A stretch of 64,000 nt of DNA, from contig NZ_LVYV01000003.1 in NCBI RefSeq assembly GCF_001618955.1, positions 1 through 64,000 on the forward strand. The letters are read 5' to 3'. Of the stretch, positions 55,801 to 64,000 are shown in pieces. Source of the DNA: Tardiphaga robiniae (lineage in GTDB: Bacteria > Pseudomonadota > Alphaproteobacteria > Rhizobiales > Xanthobacteraceae). Made by a program: the position numbers and the translations under genes. The notes under the pieces are model-generated. The model worked only from the letters and a program-made list of their open reading frames with translations. It was not told the DNA's origin and did not search any database. Within the stretch, counting starts at the first letter, position 1. Each line of letters opens with the position of its first letter.

Positions 55801-57207
55801 TTACGCGCCGTTGAGGAACTGCAGCGGATCGACCGGCGACGATCCCTTGCGGATCTCGAAGTGAAGCTGCGGCGAAGTGACTTCGCCGGACTGGCCGGAC
55901 TTGCCGATCACCTGACCGCGCTTGATGGTCTCGCCGCGCTTCACCATCAGCTCGCTCGCATGGGCATATGCGGTGACGTAGCCGTTGGAGTGACGAACCA
56001 GAACCAGATTGCCGTAGCCCTTCAGCTCGTTGCCGGAATAAGCAACGACGCCGTCTTCGGCAGCCTTGATCGGCGTGCCTTCCGGCACGGCGACATTGAT
56101 GCCGTCATTCGACTTGCCATTGGTCTTGGCGCCGTAGCCTGTGACCACGCGGCCGCGCACCGGCCAACGGAACGTCGGCAAAGCGCCGGTTGCGTCAGCG
56201 GCTTTAGTCGGCGATTCCGGCGCGATTTCTTCAGGCGTCGTCGTGGCACTTGCTAGACGGGCCTTCTGTGCGGGTTCGGCAGAAGCAACACGGGCCACGG
56301 CAGCGGACGTGACTGCGCCAGCCGGAGCAGCCGTCACGGCTGCGACGGGCACAGCGAGCGGCGCGGCTACAGGAGCTGCATTGGCCGTACGCGCACCGGG
56401 TACCGTGATCTTGGAGCCGAGTTTCAACTGGGCAGTCGGCGCCAGACCATTGGCGCGCGCGAGTTCGGCGACCGGCACGTTGGTCCGGCGCGAGATGCTC
56501 ATCAGCGTATCGCCGCGATTGACGAAATGCGTGGTCGATGCGCGGACAGCAGGTTTGCTCGGAGCAGCAGCGACGACCGAAGCCGGCGCGGCGCCGCCCT
56601 GGCGCGGAATGATCAGCGATTGGCCGGGCGACAGCGCGCGGGGACCCTTGTAGCCATTGGCCTGCAGGATCGCGGCCGACGAGACGTTGTAGCGCTTTGC
56701 CAGACCATCGAGCGTATCGCTGGTGCCGACGATGATCGAGGTGCCGCCATCACGGGCAAGGCCGTTGGTCGCTGCAACCGAGCGCGGCGCCGTGGAGCCG
56801 GTGGTTTCGATCGGCGCACGTGCGGGCGGCGGCGTATACATACCGTTGCCGCCCCCGCTGACGGGTGCAGCCGACGCAACCGGACGAGCTGTCGGATAGG
56901 ATTGCGGCGCCGAGATCGGCGGCGGCAAAGCCTGGGATTGATACTGCGGCTGCGGATTATAGGCCGGGCGTTGATACTGCGGCAGTTCATGGCGTTCGAC
57001 CGGCGCGCGCGGTGCTCGCTGCGGCACCGAGCCGGTGGTTTCGCCTTGCCAGCCAAAGCCACGGGACTGTCCCGAGTCAAAATTTGGATTCTGAGATAGC
57101 CGTGTCTGCATGTCGGCGCTGCAGCCGGCAAAACCGATAGACATCAGCGCCAGCACCGCGACCTGCGGAGCGCGGCGCGAGTAAAGCAACTCGACAACGC
57201 TGGACAT
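55801..57207 (-). CDS. nlpD: NlpD-like lipoprotein with two LysM and a degenerate LytM (M23) domain
   Basis: A 468-residue putative lipoprotein; the N-terminal hydrophobic segment ends in FAGCSAD, a plausible lipobox. A long Pro/Gln-rich linker (about 40-150) is followed by LysM 1 (about 155-205, TSDTLDGLAKRYNV), LysM 2 (about 225-270, RGDTLMSISRRTNV) and a LytM domain (about 355-465). The metal ligands are mostly gone: NDGIN replaces HxGxD, and QLHFEI replaces HLHFEI. It is therefore probably an amidase activator like E. coli NlpD, not a peptidase. It follows pcm and surE on the minus strand. Confidence 0.9.
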   Translation of the reverse strand: MSSVVELLYSRRAPQVAVLALMSIGFAGCSADMQTRLSQNPNFDSGQSRGFGWQGETTGSVPQRAPRAPVERHELPQYQRPAYNPQPQYQSQALPPPISAPQSYPTARPVASAAPVSGGGNGMYTPPPARAPIETTGSTAPRSVAATNGLARDGGTSIIVGTSDTLDGLAKRYNVSSAAILQANGYKGPRALSPGQSLIIPRQGGAAPASVVAAAPSKPAVRASTTHFVNRGDTLMSISRRTNVPVAELARANGLAPTAQLKLGSKITVPGARTANAAPVAAPLAVPVAAVTAAPAGAVTSAAVARVASAEPAQKARLASATTTPEEIAPESPTKAADATGALPTFRWPVRGRVVTGYGAKTNGKSNDGINVAVPEGTPIKAAEDGVVAYSGNELKGYGNLVLVRHSNGYVTAYAHASELMVKRGETIKRGQVIGKSGQSGEVTSPQLHFEIRKGSSPVDPLQFLNGA

Positions 57208-57314
57208 TGGTTACTCACTCATACGCAACAAACAACTGAATTGAGTAAACACCGTCTCCGTTACCAAGCCTTTAACCTTGCGACCAACACGTGACAGCCG
57301 TTCACGAACTTTTT

Positions 57315-57965
57315 TCAGAGTTCGCGCGCGATGCCCGGAAGTGCCGGCACAAAACGCACGTCCACGAGGTCCTTCCGCTCCAACCGATCCCCGGTTTTGC
57401 GGATCCGGACCAGGGTCTGGACGCCATTGTGAGGCCCAACCGGCGCAAGCAGAATACCCCCCTCCTCAAGCCGGTCGGTCAGCGCCGCGGGCACCTCCTC
57501 CACAGCGGCGGTCACGACGATCCGGTCGAACGATCCCAAATTGGCAGCCGGATTGAGGCCATCGCCGAGCATGACCTCGATATTGTGGAGGCCGAGTGCT
57601 TCCAAACGGGTCCGGGCGGCGTCGGCCAGCGTGCGATAGCGCTCAATGCTGAGCACGTCGCGGACGAGCTTTGACAGGATCGCGGCCTGGTAGCCCGATC
57701 CCGTGCCGACCTCGAGCACACGGTGACCAGTATTCAATTGCAGCTGTTCGGTCATATAGGCCACCACGAAGGGCTGGCTGATGGTCTGACCGCAGGCAAT
57801 GGCCAAGGCCGTATCCCGCCAGGCGTGGGCGCGATCGTTCGGCTCGACGAAGCGATCACGTGGAATATCCTCCATTGCGCGCAGCACCAGCCGATCGCTG
57901 ATCCCACGGCGCCGCAGACCAAGCTGAAACGTCATCTGTTCGGGCGGCTGTCCGACGGTAATCAT
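57315..57965 (-). CDS. pcm: Protein-L-isoaspartate O-methyltransferase
   Basis: A 216-residue SAM-dependent enzyme repairing isoaspartyl residues in aged proteins. Motifs: [17 protein letters not shown] (substrate side), [15 protein letters not shown] (SAM motif I), and [14 protein letters not shown]. Length is normal. In the order surE-pcm-nlpD it keeps the arrangement seen in many proteobacteria, here with a response regulator on the other strand between surE and pcm. Confidence 0.95.
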   Translation of the reverse strand: MITVGQPPEQMTFQLGLRRRGISDRLVLRAMEDIPRDRFVEPNDRAHAWRDTALAIACGQTISQPFVVAYMTEQLQLNTGHRVLEVGTGSGYQAAILSKLVRDVLSIERYRTLADAARTRLEALGLHNIEVMLGDGLNPAANLGSFDRIVVTAAVEEVPAALTDRLEEGGILLAPVGPHNGVQTLVRIRKTGDRLERKDLVDVRFVPALPGIAREL

Positions 57966-58257
57966 GGAAATGCCTCACGCAGCACAGGTTAGAAACACTC
58001 TCGATCTAGCAAAGATAGATTGATGTATTTCTGCGATCGGAACCGCGATAGCCTAACGACAACTTTTATTGTTCCGCGCGCGGAACCAGCAACATACCAG
58101 CCTGTTATGGGCGGGGCGCTGATATCCTGATCTTGCTCTATCTGGTACCGGACACGCGACCTGCGTCTTTGGGTCACGAAAATGGCAATGCGTCGAGATT
58201 GCGTTCAACCCGGGAATTTGCGATTTTGTTCAGAAGATTGGGGCAAGGAAACCGGCC
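57966..58257. other. Divergent intergenic region pcm / response regulator
   Basis: Nearly 300 bp, AT-richer than the neighbours; it must contain the promoters of pcm and the response regulator. No repeat, RNA gene or known operator was recognised. Confidence 0.4.
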
Positions 58258-58635
58258 ATGACTGCAACGAACCCGCCGGGCGGCTCCGTCTTCCTGGTCG
58301 AAGACGAGGTCATGATCCGCATGATGGTCGCCGATATGCTTGAGGAACTCGGCTACAGCGTGGCCGCCGAAGCCGGTGAAATCAACGAAGCGATCAGGCT
58401 GGCAGATACTGCCAAGTTCGACATCGCGATCCTAGACGTTAACGTCAACGGCAAGGTGATTTCGCCGGTCGCGGAAGTGATCGCATCGCGCAACCGCCCG
58501 TTCATCTTCGCGACTGGCTACGGCGCGCAAGGCCTGCCGGAAGAATTTCGTGACCGCCCGACGCTGCAGAAGCCGTTCCAGATGGAAACGCTGGCGCAGG
58601 TGCTGTCCACGACGCTCAAAGGCGTCGCCGTCTAG
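58258..58635 (+). CDS. Single-domain response regulator (receiver only)
   Basis: A 125-residue receiver domain. The acidic pocket is in VFLVEDEVMIRMMVADML (about 11-28), the phospho-acceptor Asp in AILDVNVNG (about 57-65), the Thr in FATGYG and the Lys in TLQKPFQME. There is no output domain, and no histidine kinase lies beside it. Such stand-alone receivers often work in rhizobial stress or phosphorelay pathways; the partner is not evident. It interrupts the surE-pcm order on the opposite strand. Confidence 0.92.
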   Translation: MTATNPPGGSVFLVEDEVMIRMMVADMLEELGYSVAAEAGEINEAIRLADTAKFDIAILDVNVNGKVISPVAEVIASRNRPFIFATGYGAQGLPEEFRDRPTLQKPFQMETLAQVLSTTLKGVAV

Positions 58636-58660
58636 GCGAGCCCTCGCCTATCTCGAAATC

Positions 58661-59428
58661 TCAGCCAAGCGCCTTGGTCAGCGCTTCGGAGAATATATCG
58701 TCCGTGCGATCGAGACGCAGCGGCGTAACCGAGACATAGCGCGCAGCAAGGGCTGCGAGATCGGTGCCCTCCAGCGGGGCTTCCGCGGCGACGATGCGCT
58801 CGAAACCGATCCAGAAATACGGATTGTTGCGGCCATCGCGCCGCTCATCGACGCGCAGAAAGCCCTGATTGCGCTTGCCCTGCCGGGTGACAACGACACC
58901 TTTCACCTCGTCGGCCGCGCAGGCCGGGAAGTTGACGTTGATGACCGTGTTCTTCGGCACGCCCGCCTTGATGACCTTACGCAGCACGTCAGGTCCGAAT
59001 TTCAGCGCGGTCTCCCATTGCGGATTGTGACGCGTTTCCATCGAGAATTCCTGACTCAGCGCCACCGACGGGAAACCGAGAATGGTGCCTTCAAGGGCGC
59101 CGGCGATGGTACCGGAATAGACCACGTCCTCGGCGACGTTACGGCCCTTGTTGACGCCGGACAATACGAGATCGGGCTGCTTGTCTTTCAGGATATGACG
59201 CGCGCCCATAATGACGCAGTCGGTCGGCGTGCCGCGCACGGCATAATGTCGGGGGCCGACTTCGCGCAGCCGCAACGGATCGTTCAGCGACAATGAATGC
59301 GACACACCGGACTGATCGAGCTCGGGCGCCACCACCCAGACGTCGTCGGACAATTCCTTGGCGATCTGCTCGATGATCTTCAGGCCGGGGGCGTGAATGC
59401 CGTCGTCATTGGTGCAGAGAATGCGCAT
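58661..59428 (-). CDS. surE: 5'-nucleotidase / survival protein SurE
   Basis: A 255-residue divalent-metal nucleoside monophosphatase. It begins MRILCTNDDGIHAPGL, where the two Asp bind the metal, and continues with VAPELDQSGVSHSLS, the GTPTDC loop and LVLSGVNKGRNVAEDVVYSGTIAGA. The start is the ATG at 59426-59428; the longer frame is not family-like. It lies between serS and pcm on the minus strand. The family acts in stationary-phase survival and nucleotide recycling. Confidence 0.95.
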   Translation of the reverse strand: MRILCTNDDGIHAPGLKIIEQIAKELSDDVWVVAPELDQSGVSHSLSLNDPLRLREVGPRHYAVRGTPTDCVIMGARHILKDKQPDLVLSGVNKGRNVAEDVVYSGTIAGALEGTILGFPSVALSQEFSMETRHNPQWETALKFGPDVLRKVIKAGVPKNTVINVNFPACAADEVKGVVVTRQGKRNQGFLRVDERRDGRNNPYFWIGFERIVAAEAPLEGTDLAALAARYVSVTPLRLDRTDDIFSEALTKALG

Positions 59429-59682
59429 TCGTGAGGTGCCTTTTCGATCGGGAGGGCCGCTGGCCAGCACCGGTTTTTGCCAGCATGTGCCCGCTTTTGC
59501 CACCCCCATTTTGGGCGCTGCTTGTGCGCAGCGCGGCGGCCAAAATGGTGATTTTCCCGCGGGCCGGAACATTTCGGCGTCGCCGCGATTTCTTATCTAG
59601 GTAGGTGAGTGCCAATTGCGTCTGAAGCATGCGCGCTCGACCCGGATGGCCTTGGTCGCAGCGCCCCCACAGGGCGACGGAG

Positions 59683-60186
59683 ATGGCGAAACAGCTCGAA
59701 CGGGTGTTGATCATCGGATTGCCGGCGATCGCGGTTGTCGCCCTGACGGGGTGGCTGCTGCTTCCCAGATTGGCCGAGACCAAGCCCGATCTCACCCTCA
59801 ATACGGCGGTGATGGCAACAATGCCTGACGAGCTGAGTGAGGAGGACTTTGCCAAACCCACTCCCTCACAACTCGTCAGCGTCCCCGACGCCGCAGAGCT
59901 CAACCGTCTCAGCCTCTCCCGCCAATCGTTTCGCCGCGGTGGTCTCGGCTCCAGGGCGCTGATGACCTTCACCGTCCGCAACGCCAATGACTATCCGGTC
60001 AAGGACCTCGAAATCGCCTGCGCCTTCCGCAGCAGGGATGGGCGTTACGTGACGGAGCGGCGCCGCGTCATCGCGGAGACCGTCAGCACGAAAAGCCGCA
60101 AAGCGTTTCCGATGACGCATATGGGCTTTGTCAACATAAAAGCCGAGAAAGCCAAATGCGCGCTGGTGACAGCCAGCCGCGCGTGA
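59683..60186 (+). CDS. Membrane-anchored protein of unknown function
   Basis: A 167-residue protein with one N-terminal helix (about 8-30, VLIIGLPAIAVVALTGWLLL) and a periplasmic domain. The domain includes LMTFTVRNANDYPVKDLEIACAF and SRKAFPMTHMGFVNIKAEKA, a beta-sandwich-like layout, and two Cys. I do not recognise the family. The ATG at 59683 (MAKQLERV) is preceded by GACGGAG. It lies on the plus strand between surE and serS, which are minus. Confidence 0.7.
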   Translation: MAKQLERVLIIGLPAIAVVALTGWLLLPRLAETKPDLTLNTAVMATMPDELSEEDFAKPTPSQLVSVPDAAELNRLSLSRQSFRRGGLGSRALMTFTVRNANDYPVKDLEIACAFRSRDGRYVTERRRVIAETVSTKSRKAFPMTHMGFVNIKAEKAKCALVTASRA

Positions 60187-60207
60187 GCGGTTGGCTTGCG
60201 ACGTCGC

Positions 60208-61731
60208 CTAGCCGGCCTGGACGACTTTGAGTCCACCCATATAAGGCTGCAGCACATCCGGCACGGCAATCGAGCCGTCTTCCTGCTGATAGTTTTCCAT
60301 CACCGCGATCAGCGCGCGGCCAACAGCTGTGCCCGAGCCGTTCAACGTATGGACGAAGCGCGGCTTGCCATCCGGCCCGCGCGAGCGCGCATCCATGCGC
60401 CGCGCCTGGAAATCGCCGCAGACCGAGCAGGATGAGATCTCGCGGTAAGCGCCACCTTCGCCCTGGCCCGGCATCCAGACCTCGATGTCGTAGGTCTTCT
60501 GCGCAGCAAAACCCATGTCGCCGGTGCACAGCGTCATGACGCGGTAATGCAGACCAAGCCGGCGCAGCACTTCCTCGGCGCAGGACAGCATGCGCTCATG
60601 CTCGTTCTTGCTTTCCTCGGGCGTGGTGATCGAGACCAGTTCGACCTTGGTGAACTGATGCTGGCGGATCATGCCTCGCGTATCGCGGCCGGCAGCGCCA
60701 GCCTCGGCGCGGAAGCACGGCGTCAGCGCCGTCATGCGCAGCGGGAGTTCTTTCTCGTCGAGGATGGATTCACGGACGAGATTGGTGAGCGGGACTTCGG
60801 CGGTGGGGATGAGCCAACGGCGATTGTCCCCGGCTAACCGCTTCAATTCCTCGATCATCTTAGGACGAGCACGCGCTCTAGCCTCTGCCTTCTCGTCAGC
60901 GACAAATGCCTGAACGAGAGCTTCAATAGTCGGAAAGTCTTTGCTTCGAGAAAACTCTTCAATCTTACCAGCATTCTCCGTGATAAACCGCTCGACTTCA
61001 CCTCGAACATATTGCTGAGCAAAATTATCGACATAGGTAGCGATTTGCTCAGGCGAATACATCTCAATCTGAAATTGATCTTCCTCGAACTTCGGCAGCT
61101 GCGCGGTGCCAAACATCGCGTCGTCGCGCACCAGCAGCGGCGGGTTCACTTCGGTGTAGCCGTGCTCATTCGTATGCAAATCGAGCATGAACTGCCCGAT
61201 GGCACGCTCCAGCCGCGCAAGGCCTTTCTTGAGCACGACGAAGCGTGCGCCCGAGAGTTTGGCCGCAGCCTCGAAATCCATGAAGCCCATGGCTTCGCCG
61301 AGATCGTAATGCGGCTTTGGCGTGAAGGCATAATTGCGCTTGGCACCGAAGTGATGGCGCTCGACATTCCCGTGCTCGTCGGTGCCTTCCGGCACCTCGT
61401 CGAGCGGCAGGTTCGGAATCTGAGCAAGAAGGCCATTGAGCTTGGCCTCAAGTTCTCTTGGCGTCTTTTCCAGCTCGGGAAGAACGCTCTTCAGTTGGGT
61501 AACCTCAATCATCAAGTCTTCGGCGTGCGCGTGATCCTTCCTCTTTTTTGCGTCGCCAATTTCTTTCGAGGCGGCGTTACGACGAGCTAGCATTTTCTCG
61601 ACATGGCCGATCGCCGTGCGGCGGCTCTCATCGATCGCCAGCAGCGATGCCGACAGGGGCGCCAGTCCCCGCCGCTTCAGCGCGGCGTCAAAGGCTTCGG
61701 GATTGTCGCGGATCGATTTGATGTCGTGCAT
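60208..61731 (-). CDS. serS: Seryl-tRNA synthetase with an 84-residue low-GC insertion
   Basis: A 507-residue class II synthetase. The N-terminal coiled-coil arm that holds tRNA-Ser (about 30-105) is followed by the catalytic core: motif 1 around EVNPPLLV, motif 2 with [20 protein letters not shown], motif 3 with [12 protein letters not shown]. About 84 extra residues (221-304; DNA 60820-61071) separate PKFEEDQF from [15 protein letters not shown]. They are Lys/Glu-rich helical sequence, and the central 180 bases are only about 42 percent GC. Start [10 protein letters not shown] at 61731. Confidence 0.94.
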   Translation of the reverse strand: MHDIKSIRDNPEAFDAALKRRGLAPLSASLLAIDESRRTAIGHVEKMLARRNAASKEIGDAKKRKDHAHAEDLMIEVTQLKSVLPELEKTPRELEAKLNGLLAQIPNLPLDEVPEGTDEHGNVERHHFGAKRNYAFTPKPHYDLGEAMGFMDFEAAAKLSGARFVVLKKGLARLERAIGQFMLDLHTNEHGYTEVNPPLLVRDDAMFGTAQLPKFEEDQFQIEMYSPEQIATYVDNFAQQYVRGEVERFITENAGKIEEFSRSKDFPTIEALVQAFVADEKAEARARARPKMIEELKRLAGDNRRWLIPTAEVPLTNLVRESILDEKELPLRMTALTPCFRAEAGAAGRDTRGMIRQHQFTKVELVSITTPEESKNEHERMLSCAEEVLRRLGLHYRVMTLCTGDMGFAAQKTYDIEVWMPGQGEGGAYREISSCSVCGDFQARRMDARSRGPDGKPRFVHTLNGSGTAVGRALIAVMENYQQEDGSIAVPDVLQPYMGGLKVVQAG

Positions 61732-61864
61732 GGAGAAAGTCCTGGCGATGGCGCTGGAATGTTGACCTACACCGTCAATGGCGGAGGTCAACGCGGCCCT
61801 GACTACCCCGAAACCCGCTGATTTGGAACATCAAATGGATTGGCAGTGTTGCTTGGGAACGCCC

Positions 61865-62677
61865 CTACTCCGCCGGCGTCACGTCTGTACCGGTCTCCGC
61901 AGCCTTGGCTGCAGCCGCCTTGGCGGCATTCTTCTCGACCATGCTGACCGCGATGATCGAACCTTCGTAAAGGATCAGCAGCGGGATCGCGAGGGAGGCC
62001 TGGCTGATCACATCGGGCGGCGTCAGCACGGCCGCGATAACGAAAGCGATGACGATGAAGTAGCGGCGCTTTTCGCGTAACTGCTTCGAGGTCAGGATGC
62101 CGATGCGGCCAAGCAGTGTCAGGATGACGGGGAGCTGGAAGGCGATGCCGAAGGCGAAGATCAGCGACATCATCAGTGACAGATATTCGCCGACCTTGGG
62201 CAACAGCGCGATCTGCGCGGTATCGGAGCTTCCGGTCTGCTGCATGCCCAGCGAAAACCGGATCAGCATCGGCAGCACCAGGAAATAGACCAGCAGCGAG
62301 CCCAGCGCAAAGAAGAACGGCGTCGCGATCAGATATGGCAGGAACGCGCCCTTCTCGTGCTTGTAGAGGCCGGGCGCCACGAACATGTAGATCTGCGCGG
62401 CAATCACCGGGAACGAGATGAAGCCGGCGCCGAACATCGCGAGCTTGAGCTGGGTCAGGAAGTATTCCAGCAGCGCGGTGTAGATAAACTTCGAGTTCTC
62501 CGGGCCGGCGACCCAGACGAACGGCCAGACCAGCACGTTGTAGATCTGCTTGGCGAAGAAGAAGCAGAAGATGAAGGCCACGGCAAATGCGAGCAGCGCC
62601 TTGATCAGCCGCGACCGCAGCTCGATCAGGTGATCCATCAAGGGAGCCTTGGAGGCTTCGATATCTTCGGCACTCAT
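61865..62677 (-). CDS. tatC: Sec-independent protein translocase subunit TatC
   Basis: A 270-residue TatC with six helices, the receptor for twin-arginine signal peptides. The conserved start ([18 protein letters not shown]), the [17 protein letters not shown] segment, the PAEY-like region and the [15 protein letters not shown] end are present. A short Ala/Glu tail follows. Its start overlaps the tatB stop by 4 bp (ATGA, 62674-62677). Function fits the Tat-type FAH protein at 40.7 kb. Confidence 0.96.
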   Translation of the reverse strand: MSAEDIEASKAPLMDHLIELRSRLIKALLAFAVAFIFCFFFAKQIYNVLVWPFVWVAGPENSKFIYTALLEYFLTQLKLAMFGAGFISFPVIAAQIYMFVAPGLYKHEKGAFLPYLIATPFFFALGSLLVYFLVLPMLIRFSLGMQQTGSSDTAQIALLPKVGEYLSLMMSLIFAFGIAFQLPVILTLLGRIGILTSKQLREKRRYFIVIAFVIAAVLTPPDVISQASLAIPLLILYEGSIIAVSMVEKNAAKAAAAKAAETGTDVTPAE

Positions 62678-63198
62678 GACGCTTTGGCGTCCTTCAGAAC
62701 GTCGGGATTGGCCGCGTCGGGGGCTGCTGCGCCATCATGGGCGGCAGCGGGAGTTTCGACCGGCGACGGCTGCACTTCCCGGGTAATGGCCAGTGGTTCG
62801 TTCACTACAGCAGTTTCCTGCGCATGCGTCTCGGCCTCAACGAAGGTCTCGGGTGTCGGCGGCTCGGGCGTGGTGGGCACGGCCGGAGGCGTATCGAGAT
62901 TGTCGGCCTTGTCGATGGCCATGGCATCGCTGACGTCCTTGGTTAGCGACGTCATGATGTTGTTGGTCGTGAAGCCGGAGGCGGCGTCCTTGACGTCGTC
63001 GAAAGCCTTCTTGACGTCGGCCATTTCGGCCTCGCGCATCGCCTCGTTGAACTGGCCCTGGAATTCCGAGGCCATCTTGCGGGCCTTGCCCATCCACTGC
63101 CCGACCATGCGCAGCACGCCGGGCAGTTCTTTCGGGCCGATGGCGATCAGCGCGACGACCGCGATGACGACCAGTTCACTCCACCCGATATCGAACAT
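62674..63198 (-). CDS. tatB: Sec-independent protein translocase subunit TatB
   Basis: A 174-residue TatB: short periplasmic end, one helix ([21 protein letters not shown]), amphipathic helix and a long Ala/Pro/Glu-rich tail. The hinge sequence [16 protein letters not shown] is typical of TatB. It precedes and overlaps tatC, and follows tatA after 85 bp. The tail is longer than in E. coli but usual for this order. Confidence 0.94.
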   Translation of the reverse strand: MFDIGWSELVVIAVVALIAIGPKELPGVLRMVGQWMGKARKMASEFQGQFNEAMREAEMADVKKAFDDVKDAASGFTTNNIMTSLTKDVSDAMAIDKADNLDTPPAVPTTPEPPTPETFVEAETHAQETAVVNEPLAITREVQPSPVETPAAAHDGAAAPDAANPDVLKDAKAS

Positions 63199-63283
63199 GA
63201 AAAAATCCGCTCACGCGGGGCTGGATGTGCCCGCGTCTCCTTCAATGGCCGCCACGATCCCTCAGGACAATCCCTTCGGAACC

Positions 63284-63523
63284 TCAGACAACCTTGCTGC
63301 CGACATCCGTACGGTTGGCGGTCGGCGCCGGCGGGGTCTGGTCGATGGTGCGGACCGGCTCGGTCGGCTTGTCTGCCGGCTTGTCGTCGTCCGCCATGCC
63401 CTTCTTGAAGGCCTTGATACCCTGCGCAACGTCGCCCATCAGGTCGGAAATCTTGCCGCGCCCGAACAACAGCAGGACCACTCCGATCACGACGATCCAG
63501 TGCCAAATGCTGAGTGAACCCAT
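63284..63523 (-). CDS. tatA: Sec-independent protein translocase subunit TatA
   Basis: A 79-residue TatA: helix 1 (about 5-20, [16 protein letters not shown]), the [24 protein letters not shown] amphipathic segment, beginning with the universal Phe-Gly hinge (shown by its first part only), and a charged tail. It forms the pore-like oligomers of the Tat machine. It is first of tatABC on the minus strand, downstream of scpB. Confidence 0.95.
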   Translation of the reverse strand: MGSLSIWHWIVVIGVVLLLFGRGKISDLMGDVAQGIKAFKKGMADDDKPADKPTEPVRTIDQTPPAPTANRTDVGSKVV

Positions 63524-63664
63524 CCTGCTAACCCTCCAAACACGCGGCCAGTCACCCGGCCTGATCTGACCGGAACGTAGGCTGCGGGGGTGTCAAAAAC
63601 AAGGACTTAACCCTCGTGGAATCGCGGATGTCGCGGCGCAATGCCGCGAGCGTTAATGCCGCGA

Positions 63665-64000
63665 TCAGTGCTTGCGGTCGTTGTCCCGGTCGGTTGCGTC
63701 CGGCTCAGCGTCATCCGGCTCATCTTCGTCCTGATCGTCCTCGTCATCTTCCGCGTCGTCGGCATCGTCTTCATCGTCGTCGAGTTCGGCAGTTTCGGGC
63801 TCAGCGGTCTCGTCTTCATCCGACTCGGGCTCTGCGACTTCAGCCGCTTCGGCCTCGCCTTGCTCGGATCCGATCACGTCGAGATCACCGGCTTCAAGCT
63901 CCGTGACCTCGGCCACTTCGCTCTCTGGCTCCACGACATCTGCCGTTTCAGTGAATTCGGCCTTGGCCTCGGCAAATGCCTGGGCCTCACCTGCGAATTC
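63665..64000 (-). CDS. scpB: C-terminal acidic tail, probably of ScpB (runs off the window)
   Basis: The minus frame is open to the window edge. It encodes about 110 residues almost wholly of Glu, Asp and Ala (DDDEDDADDAEDDEDDQDED is one 20-residue block), ending DRDNDRKH. The apparent internal start is a GTG, but the frame continues upstream, so this is the end of a longer gene. In this family scpB, for chromosome segregation with Smc and ScpA, lies directly before tatA and often ends in an acidic tail, hence the call. No ScpB core is visible here. Confidence 0.6.
   Translation of the reverse strand, partial: EFAGEAQAFAEAKAEFTETADVVEPESEVAEVTELEAGDLDVIGSEQGEAEAAEVAEPESDEDETAEPETAELDDDEDDADDAEDDEDDQDEDEPDDAEPDATDRDNDRKH

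Noticed and set aside
63631-63649. TCGCGGC/GCCGCGA hairpin between scpB and tatA as a terminator
   Set aside because: No T-run and a short stem; could be an ordinary GC-rich palindrome, so not listed as a terminator.

Overview
This is a GC-rich (roughly 63-65 percent by eye) chromosomal window from an alphaproteobacterium, almost certainly of the Bradyrhizobiaceae/Nitrobacteraceae (Bradyrhizobium, Rhodopseudomonas, Tardiphaga, Afipia). The clues are a cyclic beta-(1,3)(1,6)-glucan ndv locus of Bradyrhizobium type, an Omp25/Omp31-type porin, alphaproteobacterial LexA boxes (GTTC-N7-GTTC), a DUF1127 small protein, and the blocks scpB-tatABC-serS-surE-pcm-nlpD and yajC-secD-secF-NDUFAF3-like-NDUFAF6-like. 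Most of the window is housekeeping DNA with a few accessory patches.

Layout. 0.2-5 kb: an intergenic palindrome, a DUF502 membrane protein, glmS and glmU (UDP-GlcNAc supply), all on the minus strand. 5-12 kb: a membrane-anchored SPOR-like protein, a small membrane protein, then the ndvC / ndvD-like / ndvB glucan locus; ndvC seems to begin at an ATT codon. 12.3-17.6 kb: tRNA-Lys, a formyltransferase, two small secreted proteins, an EamA transporter, a secreted caspase-like protein, an orphan DUF4415 protein and a zinc-ribbon protein. 17.6-19.4 kb: a compositionally odd stretch with a decayed transporter end and a divergent lpxD paralogue. 19.6-24 kb (minus): coaD, two cyclophilins, a TonB-C-like secreted protein, queA and tgt (queuosine synthesis). 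24.3-28.5 kb: a small secreted protein, kup, a remnant of the same small-protein family, and a LysR/isochorismatase divergent pair. 28.6-37.1 kb: gyrA, DUF2306, ssb, an outer-membrane protein and uvrA; ssb and uvrA each have a LexA box. 37.1-44.8 kb: an accessory region with a low-GC two-gene membrane/export cassette, a 46-residue zinc-finger protein, a HAD phosphatase, an SPW protein, tandem GNATs, a Tat-signal FAH protein, DUF3597, a lytic transglycosylase, a small secreted protein and DUF1127. 44.8-52.9 kb: trmFO, a kinase/acyl-CoA-synthetase-tail fusion, the yajC-secDF operon ending in two complex-I-assembly-factor homologues, and a DUF815 ATPase. 52.9-64 kb: metE under a cobalamin riboswitch, then nlpD, pcm, a response regulator, surE, serS (with an in-frame low-GC insertion), tatC-tatB-tatA and the acidic tail of scpB running off the edge.

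The observations most worth a second look are the simultaneous loss of all four zinc ligands in Tgt, the low-GC insertion of about 84 residues in SerS, the ATT start of ndvC, the kinase fusion at 46.3 kb, the NDUFAF3/NDUFAF6-like pair attached to secDF, and the unrecognised low-GC pair at 37.2-38.0 kb. I saw no CRISPR array, insertion sequence, prophage or rRNA.
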